NCBI GenBank assembly: GCA_024231375.1
Contig: JAAEQP010001539.1
Coordinates: 1-10,345, forward strand
DNA length: 10,345 nt
Direction: 5' to 3'
DNA from: a bacterium
GTDB taxonomy: Bacteria > Hydrogenedentota > Hydrogenedentia > Hydrogenedentiales > SLHB01
Shown here: in pieces, positions 5,568-10,345 of the stretch
Numbering within the stretch: position 1 is the stretch's first letter
Layout: each line of letters starts with the position of its first letter
Notes under the pieces: generated by a model
Told to the model about the DNA's origin: nothing
Databases searched by the model: none
Seen by the model: only the letters and a program-made list of their open reading frames with translations
Translations under genes and position numbers: made by a program

Positions 5568-8384
5568 ATGACAGAGACATCACTCCAACAAGATGTTGAG
5601 AAACTGTCCGAGGCCCTGGTCTTCGCGGAGCCGTCCGACCTGAACGCGCTTGCGAACCTTCATACCGGGTTCCAGGCGCTGAGCGAATCGGCGCTTGCGG
5701 ACCGGCAGGATCTCGTGGCTTCCGCCATGACTGCCTCGGCCGAACTGCTTGAGAACATCATCCTGTCCGAGGTGGACGATCCGGCCGCCGCCCTGGGCAT
5801 CCTCGCCCAAGGCCTCGCCGCGACTCAAAGTGTCGTCCGCGATGGCCGCGATCCAGGTGAAGCCGAATTCCCGCCGGAACTTGCCGGTGCGGGAGAGGAC
5901 GAGTCCACGGACCAGCCAGCTCTTTCCCCGGTCGTCGATCAGCGGATCCTAGGCGACTTCCTGTCCCGGCAACCAGGCGTCCTCGAGGAAATGGAGGGCC
6001 TGATCCTCGCCTTGGAGAAGGGCGAAGACAAAGACAAGATGGGGCAGCTTCGCCGTCTAGTCCACACGCTGAAAGGCGAAGCCGGCATGCTCGGACTGGC
6101 GGCCGTCGAGCGCCTCTGCCACACGGCGGAAGACGCCCTCAACAACAATCCGGTTTCGGTCCTCACCGACATCCTCCTCGACGTGAAAGACTGGCTCGGC
6201 CGGTGTATGGAAGCGCTGGCAAACGGAAACCCGGCGCCGGGGGCTGTCGACAAGCTCATGGAACGTCTCCAGAACCCCACCGCTGAACAGGAGCCCGAGA
6301 CCGTCGCCGAAGCCGTCCAAGCTCCCCCGGAACCCAAGATGCTCGAGGGCGACCCCGATCTGTTGGGCGAGTTCGTGTCCGAGGCGAAAGAGCACCTCGA
6401 GAATGCCGACCTCAACCTGCTCACGCTGGAAACCGACCCGACTGACGAAGAAGCCATGAACGCCGTGTTCCGCGCGTTCCACACGATCAAGGGCGTCGCG
6501 GGATTTCTTGCCCTTGACGGAATCCAGTCGCTGTCGCACGAGGCCGAAAGCCTGCTCGACCAGGCGCGCAAGGGTGGAATCCAACTCGTAGGCGGATACG
6601 TGGACATTACCTTCGAAGCGGTCGACATGCTCAAGCGGCAGATCGACCACGTAGCCGAGGCCCTTGCCTCAGGCTCGACGATGCCCATCGAAGCGAGCAT
6701 GCCGGATCTGATTCGGCGTCTCAACGCGGCGGTGTCCGGCAAGGAACCCGAAACGGGAGCCGCGGCTCCAACCGCCGCCCCGACCCCTTCCACCCAGCCC
6801 CTGGGCCAGATTCTTGTCGAGACGGGCGCCACGACGCCCGCGGCGATTCAAGGCGCCGTTGCCGCGCAGCAGCAGCCACCAGAGATCGACAAGCTGGGCG
6901 AACTGCTGCTCGGGCTCTCGGCTATCTCGCGTTCTCAACTGGACCAGGCCCTGGAGTTCCAGAAGGAATCCGAGACCGAGAAGAAGCTGGGCGACGTCCT
7001 CATCGAGATGGGTGCGGTCCGCCAGGAAGACATTGACGCGGCCTTGGAGAAGCAAGAGCACCCGCCCGCGCCGAAGTTGGGCGAAACGCTGGTGAAGCAG
7101 GGCGAAGTGAAGGCGCAGGAAGTGGCCAAGGCGCTGCGCGCTCAGAAGCCCAGACAAGCGGCCGAGGTGAAGGAGGCCGTCAAGGTTGACGCAGACCGCC
7201 TGGATCGTCTCATCGACTGCATCGGCGAGTTGGTGATTGCGGAATCCATGGTCAGCCAGTCCGACGAACTTGCCAGTGTGGCGCCGCCCCAAGTGGTGCG
7301 CCAACTGGGCCAGTTGGACAAGATCACGCGCGAACTTCAGGAAATGGGCATGTCCTTGCGCATGGTGCCCATCCGCGCGACCTTCCAGAAGATGGCGCGC
7401 CTCGTGCGCGATCTCGCCAAGAAGTCGGGGAAGAAGGTCGAGTTCCTCATGGTCGGCGAAGACACCGAACTCGACAAGAGCGTCGTTGACAAGATCGGTG
7501 ATCCTCTCGTCCATATGGTCAGAAACTCGGTCGATCACGGCATCGAGGCTTCCCCCGCCGACCGCGTGGCTGCAGGCAAGTCTGAAATGGGCACCGTCGA
7601 ACTGCGGGCCTTCCACAAGGGCGGCAGCATCTACATCGAAATCCAGGACAACGGCCGCGGGCTCGACCGCGACGCCATTCTCAACAAAGCCCGCGAGCGT
7701 GGCCTCGTTCGCGAAAACGATCAACTCAGTGATCGTGAGGTGTGGAACCTCATCTTCGAGCCGGGGTTCTCGACCGCCAAGCAGGTTACTGACGTATCCG
7801 GACGCGGCGTGGGAATGGACGTGGTGCGCCGGAACATTGAATCCCTGCGCGGGCAGGTGGACATCCAGAGCGAGAAAGGCAAGGGCAGCACCTTCAGCAT
7901 CCGCCTTCCCTTGACGCTTGCCATCATCGACGGGATGGTCGTCCGGGTCGGCCAAGAACGGTACATCATCCCCACTCTCTCGGTGATCCGTTCGATCCGA
8001 CCCGAGGCGGACGACATCCACCGTGTGGTGGGCAAGGGCGAGATGCTCTCACTTCAGGGCGATCTGCTTCCCCTCTTTCGATTGCACGAGTTGTTCAACA
8101 TCGAAGACAGCGAGCAGGATGCGACCAAAGCGCTCGCGGTGGTGGTGGAAGACGACAACCGCCACATCGGAGTCCTTGTAGATGAACTACTCGGCCAGCA
8201 ACAGACCGTCATCAAATCCCTGGGTGAGGCCATGAGCGACATCCAAGGGGTGTCCGGCGGCGCCATCATGTCGGATGGCCGTGTAGGGCTGATTCTCGAT
8301 GTGAGCGGGCTCCTACGCTTGGCAACCACCGCGAAAGCAGATGAAGAAGACGCCGTGGCGACCGCGGACGAGGGAACGGCATAG
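5568..8384 (+). CDS. cheA: Chemotaxis histidine kinase CheA with two Hpt domains and four MshEN-like repeats
   Basis: This encodes 938 residues, longer than the roughly 650 of enterobacterial CheA. The start is constrained by an in-frame TAA at 5553-5555; the ribosome site is poor (GAGGA, 15 bases upstream). Residues 1-110 are a helical region I do not recognise. Hpt domain 1 covers about 125-240 with phospho-acceptor His166 (HTLKGEAG). Hpt domain 2 covers about 258-390 with His305 (HTIKGVAG). Residues 411-527 hold four LG-x20-Q repeats in place of a recognisable CheY-binding P2 domain. The dimerisation helices lie at about 537-615. The ATPase domain at about 620-780 has the N box (HMVRNSVDHG, Asn653), G1 (DNGRG, 694-698), F box (FEPGFST) and G2 (GRGVGMDVV). 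The CheW-like P5 domain is at about 782-925. All catalytic motifs look intact. CheA autophosphorylates under receptor control and passes phosphate to response regulators. It acts at receptor arrays on the inner membrane face together with the adjacent CheW. Confidence 0.96.
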   Translation: MTETSLQQDVEKLSEALVFAEPSDLNALANLHTGFQALSESALADRQDLVASAMTASAELLENIILSEVDDPAAALGILAQGLAATQSVVRDGRDPGEAEFPPELAGAGEDESTDQPALSPVVDQRILGDFLSRQPGVLEEMEGLILALEKGEDKDKMGQLRRLVHTLKGEAGMLGLAAVERLCHTAEDALNNNPVSVLTDILLDVKDWLGRCMEALANGNPAPGAVDKLMERLQNPTAEQEPETVAEAVQAPPEPKMLEGDPDLLGEFVSEAKEHLENADLNLLTLETDPTDEEAMNAVFRAFHTIKGVAGFLALDGIQSLSHEAESLLDQARKGGIQLVGGYVDITFEAVDMLKRQIDHVAEALASGSTMPIEASMPDLIRRLNAAVSGKEPETGAAAPTAAPTPSTQPLGQILVETGATTPAAIQGAVAAQQQPPEIDKLGELLLGLSAISRSQLDQALEFQKESETEKKLGDVLIEMGAVRQEDIDAALEKQEHPPAPKLGETLVKQGEVKAQEVAKALRAQKPRQAAEVKEAVKVDADRLDRLIDCIGELVIAESMVSQSDELASVAPPQVVRQLGQLDKITRELQEMGMSLRMVPIRATFQKMARLVRDLAKKSGKKVEFLMVGEDTELDKSVVDKIGDPLVHMVRNSVDHGIEASPADRVAAGKSEMGTVELRAFHKGGSIYIEIQDNGRGLDRDAILNKARERGLVRENDQLSDREVWNLIFEPGFSTAKQVTDVSGRGVGMDVVRRNIESLRGQVDIQSEKGKGSTFSIRLPLTLAIIDGMVVRVGQERYIIPTLSVIRSIRPEADDIHRVVGKGEMLSLQGDLLPLFRLHELFNIEDSEQDATKALAVVVEDDNRHIGVLVDELLGQQQTVIKSLGEAMSDIQGVSGGAIMSDGRVGLILDVSGLLRLATTAKADEEDAVATADEGTA
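6798..7148 (+). repeat. Four tandem MshEN-like half-motifs inside CheA
   Basis: Residues 411-527 of CheA contain four repeats starting at Leu412, Leu443, Leu474 and Leu504 (spacing 31, 31, 30). Each has the form LG-x2-(L/V) ... (I/L/V)-x3-(A/V)-x3-Q, exactly 23 residues from Leu to Gln; examples are LGDVLIEMGAV...ALEKQ and LGETLVKQGEV...ALRAQ. This matches the 24-residue half-motif (R)LGxx... LxxxLxxQ, present twice in the MshEN domain of type II secretion and type IV pilus ATPases, where it binds cyclic di-GMP. Here the leading Arg is Pro or Lys. The repeats are helical by composition and are separated by short charged or proline-rich linkers. Repeat structure is directly visible; ligand binding is inferred. 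Confidence 0.75.
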
Positions 8385-8390
8385 TCGGCG

Positions 8391-8406
8391 CTCCGCCGGA
8401 TCGGAG
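8391..8406 (+). other. Short stem just after the cheA stop
   Basis: CTCCG (8391-8395) and CGGAG (8402-8406) pair around a 6-base loop, beginning 6 bases after the cheA stop codon. No T-run follows. The stem is only 5 base pairs, so it may be chance or a weak mRNA 3' end stabiliser. Confidence 0.25.
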
Positions 8407-8494
8407 GCTCGTTATGCTTCCATCGCTCGGCCTCGCGCCCGACCGAGATGGGCTCCGGCCCGCGGCAGAGGCTGGGTTGTGGATAGTTTGGCAT

Positions 8495-8518
8495 CTGCCC
8501 GATTGCGTATTCGGGCGG
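8495..8518 (+). promoter_or_regulatory. Hairpin upstream of the cheW ribosome site
   Basis: CTGCCCGA (8495-8502) pairs with TCGGGCGG (8511-8518) to form an 8-base-pair stem with one G-U pair and an 8-base loop. It ends 14 bases before the AGGAGG of cheW. No T-run follows, so it is not a classical terminator. In the 162-base cheA-cheW gap it could act as an RNA processing or stability element that sets CheW levels relative to CheA. Confidence 0.4.
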
Positions 8519-8532
8519 AGGGAATACGGAAC

Positions 8533-8538
8533 AGGAGG
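8533..8538 (+). promoter_or_regulatory. Strong ribosome binding site of cheW
   Basis: A perfect AGGAGG lies 8 bases before the cheW ATG at 8547. It is much stronger than the site in front of cheA, which would suit a higher yield of CheW than of CheA. Confidence 0.8.
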
Positions 8539-8546
8539 TACGGCAC

Positions 8547-9077
8547 ATGTCTGAAAGCTTCGAGGAAGGCACTCAGGGGAGCAACTCCATCGAGACCCTG
8601 ACTGACCGGGCGGGGCAATATCTTACATTCCTTCTCGGGGACGAGGTGTACGGCCTTGAGATCCTGAAAGTTCAGGAGATCATCGGCATGATGACCGTGA
8701 CGAAGGTCCCCAAGACGCCCGACTACGTGCGCGGCGTGATCAACCTGCGGGGCAAGGTGATCCCGGTTATCGACCTCCGTACGAAGTTCCAGATGGAGAC
8801 ACACGAAGATACCAACCGAACGTGCATCATCGTCGTTCAGGTCGCCGGCGCGAGCCAGCAGATCACCATGGGCATTCTCGTCGACGAAGTGTCCGAGGTG
8901 CTCGACATCATCGGCGACCAGATGGAACCTGCCCCCACGTTCGGCGAAGGCATCCAGACGGACTTCATCTTCGGAATGGGCAAGGTCGGAGACAAGGTCG
9001 TGATGCTCCTGGATGTGGACCGCGTCCTGTCGAGCGGCGAAATGTCCATGTTCTCCACTATCGCTAAGCAAGAGTGA
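8547..9077 (+). CDS. cheW: Chemotaxis coupling protein CheW
   Basis: This encodes 176 residues, a normal length for CheW. After a polar N-terminal extension of about 22 residues, the CheW beta-barrel fold runs from QYLTFLLGDEVYGLEI (24-39) to about residue 163. Diagnostic segments are VPKTPDYVRGVINLRG (54-69), the following VIPVIDLR (71-78), and GILVDEVSEVLDI (109-121). CheW links chemoreceptors to CheA through its P5 domain and is a structural part of the membrane-associated array. The ATG at 8547 is supported by AGGAGG 8 bases upstream. The gene follows cheA by 162 bases on the same strand and precedes a FapA-like gene by 95 bases, so the three are probably co-transcribed. No receptor, CheY, CheR or CheB gene is in the window. 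The assignment is secure; which CheA or receptor set it serves is inferred from position. Confidence 0.96.
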   Translation: MSESFEEGTQGSNSIETLTDRAGQYLTFLLGDEVYGLEILKVQEIIGMMTVTKVPKTPDYVRGVINLRGKVIPVIDLRTKFQMETHEDTNRTCIIVVQVAGASQQITMGILVDEVSEVLDIIGDQMEPAPTFGEGIQTDFIFGMGKVGDKVVMLLDVDRVLSSGEMSMFSTIAKQE

Positions 9078-9086
9078 TTCGCGATA

Positions 9087-9115
9087 GTCTCGCGATGCCC
9101 TCGGGGCCGCGAGAC
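9087..9115 (+). promoter_or_regulatory. Strong hairpin between cheW and the fapA-like gene
   Basis: GTCTCGCG (9087-9094) pairs perfectly with CGCGAGAC (9108-9115). Inside, GCCC (9097-9100) pairs with GGGC (9104-9107) around a TCG loop, leaving only AT (9095-9096) bulged. This makes 12 base pairs, mostly G-C, starting 9 bases after the cheW stop. The sequence after it is GC-rich without a T-run, so it is not a standard intrinsic terminator. It could be a partial terminator, an mRNA 3' end stabiliser for cheA-cheW, or a processing site. Confidence 0.5.
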
Positions 9116-9172
9116 GGCCCGCGCAAGACTGGGCCATCGTGATGAATGGGAGCCCCATGGAACGGAGAGCAT

Positions 9173-10345
9173 ATGCCGGAAGTCCAGGAAGAATTCGACC
9201 TGCGCGTAACCGATGACAGGCTGGCCGTGCTCTTGGATTGCACCGTGGAAGGTGACAGGTTCGACAAAGTGGCCGAGCGCGTGGAAGGCGCGCTCCGAGG
9301 CCTCAGCGTGGCCGTGGTTCCTGAACGCGCGCAGTTGACCCAGCGACTGATCGCTACGTGCGTGGAAGACGAACAAGGCAAGGCGATTCGCGGATTGAAG
9401 GTGATCGAAGGAACCCCGCCGACGCAGCCGCGTCACGGAAAAGTGATCTGGGCCGGTGACTTCTTCAGTTCCGGCTTCGTGATCGACGAGGAAACGGGTA
9501 CTATTGACTACCGCGAAAAGAAGGCCCAGCCGGCCGTCGAAAAGGGACAGCTTCTGGCCCATCTGATTCCGCGGAAGGAAGGCCACGACGGCCTCGACGT
9601 GTTCGGCAAACGCGTACCCGCGCCTCGGGCTCAGCCTGTGCGGCTTCGTGCGGCGGGTGGCGTCGAGTTGGACGAGGAAGAGAATACCTGTACGGCCGCT
9701 CAGGATGGGCGTGTGCGCTACATCGACAACATGCTGACCGTCGACCAGATCTACTCCGTCGATGGCAGTGTCGGCCTCGGCACGGGCAATATCACCCATC
9801 CCGGTGCCCTTATCATTGAGGAAGACATTGAGACCGGTGTTCGGGTGAAGGCGGATGGAGACATATCCGTGGGAGGCATAATCGAGTCAGCCGATCTTGA
9901 GACTGGTGGCGACTTGGACGTCAGAGGCGGGATCACGGGCAGACTCCAGAATCCCATCAGAGCGGCCGGCCACGTCCAGGCCAGATTCATCCTGGAGGCC
10001 GAAGTCTCCGCCGGGCAGGACATCATGGTGGCCAACGAGATCATCCACTCGAAGCTGCGCTCCCAGTCGGCTGTGTGCATGCCCCACGGACGGCTCGTTG
10101 GCGGGGAAACCTACGCGCGCCGCCTGATCGACGTGAAACAGGCGGGAAGCGACGGCATCATCCCCACTATGCTTGTGGTCGGTGTGCTTGGCGAAATGGC
10201 TCAAGTTGTCGCCGAGAAAGAGAAGCAGATGGAGACCCTCAAGGAAAGCGCGAGAAAAATCCGGGCCACCGTGAATCCCCTGGTCTCCCAAGAGCGGGCC
10301 CTGTCCCATTCGAAACGGGAAATCGTGACCCAACTCATGGACAAA
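9173..10345 (+). CDS. FapA / DUF342 family protein (3' end cut by window)
   Basis: The frame is open from the ATG at 9173 to the last base, giving 391 residues with no stop. The ATG is preceded at 5 bases by GGAG (9164-9167). An in-frame ATG at 9146 lacks a ribosome site and is less likely. Residues 1-75 form an N-terminal region. Residues about 78-335 match the DUF342/FapA pattern: PRHGKVIWAGDF, IDYREKKAQPAVEKGQLLAHL, DVFGKRVPAP, then the glycine-rich right-handed beta-helix (TGNITHPGALII, VKADGDISVGGIIESADLETGG, FILEAEVSAGQDI). From about 338 a charged helix, probably coiled coil, starts (QVVAEKEKQMETLKESARKI) and runs off the window. The family includes FapA of Vibrio, linked to flagellar assembly and polar placement; most members are uncharacterised. 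Its place behind cheA-cheW suggests a role in the same motility or surface-sensing system. Family confidence is high; function is inferred. Confidence 0.9.
   Translation, partial: MPEVQEEFDLRVTDDRLAVLLDCTVEGDRFDKVAERVEGALRGLSVAVVPERAQLTQRLIATCVEDEQGKAIRGLKVIEGTPPTQPRHGKVIWAGDFFSSGFVIDEETGTIDYREKKAQPAVEKGQLLAHLIPRKEGHDGLDVFGKRVPAPRAQPVRLRAAGGVELDEEENTCTAAQDGRVRYIDNMLTVDQIYSVDGSVGLGTGNITHPGALIIEEDIETGVRVKADGDISVGGIIESADLETGGDLDVRGGITGRLQNPIRAAGHVQARFILEAEVSAGQDIMVANEIIHSKLRSQSAVCMPHGRLVGGETYARRLIDVKQAGSDGIIPTMLVVGVLGEMAQVVAEKEKQMETLKESARKIRATVNPLVSQERALSHSKREIVTQLMDK

Noticed and set aside
5655..5690. Third Hpt site at His32 of CheA (LHTGFQAL)
   Set aside because: The His-Thr pair is not followed by the Lys-Gly of Hpt phospho-acceptor motifs, so a functional site is not supported.
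6669..8021. Minus-strand frame of 450 codons under cheA
   Set aside because: It is antisense to the conserved repeats and kinase domain of CheA, and the protein shows no domain. It is a composition artefact.
8486..8507. Possible sigma54 promoter before cheW (TTTGGCAT ... TTGCG)
   Set aside because: The GG and GC elements are 13 bases apart instead of the required 10, so the -24/-12 geometry is wrong.
8837..9799. Minus-strand frame of 320 codons spanning cheW and the fapA-like gene
   Set aside because: It overlaps two clearly conserved plus-strand genes and their intergenic hairpin, and has no recognisable motif.

Overview
This is a GC-rich bacterial window with three blocks. Several features point to a planctomycete-like or related lineage (PVC group, Hydrogenedentota or Lentisphaerota): a pseudopilin with an H-X-DG C-terminal motif, two large secreted proteins that look like carbohydrate-active enzymes, and a chemosensory operon carrying a DUF342/FapA gene. 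The phylum is an inference from gene content; there is no rRNA or marker gene to settle it. No mobile elements, CRISPR arrays, tRNAs or rRNAs were seen.

Region 1 (1-5248) concerns the cell surface and polysaccharides. The window opens inside a type II secretion/pilin-like pseudopilin gene (to 758). It runs convergently, 14 bases apart, into a minus-strand gene (773-2158) for a secreted apiosidase-like/GH-A-type glycoside hydrolase with a C-terminal beta-sandwich. A 198-base divergent intergenic region with two inverted repeats (2159-2356) separates this from a plus-strand gene (2357-5248). That gene encodes a 963-residue secreted protein with several beta domains and a TIM-barrel-like segment. 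The two enzymes may share control from the divergent region and act on the same polymer.

Region 2 (5249-5567) is non-coding. It has an AT-rich island with a good sigma70-type promoter (perfect TTGACA, 17-base spacer, TAAATT) and a leader of about 165 bases with a small hairpin.

Region 3 (5568-10345) is a plus-strand chemosensory operon: cheA, cheW, then a DUF342/FapA-family gene cut by the window end. CheA would autophosphorylate and pass phosphate through two Hpt domains to a response regulator outside the window. CheW would couple it to chemoreceptors, also outside the window. The FapA-like protein suggests a link to flagellar assembly or placement. The most interesting feature is inside CheA: where the CheY-binding P2 domain normally sits there are four tandem 30-31-residue repeats. 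They match the half-motif of the MshEN domain, which binds cyclic di-GMP in PilB/GspE-type ATPases. The cheA-cheW and cheW-fapA gaps carry hairpins without U-tracts, which may tune relative expression.
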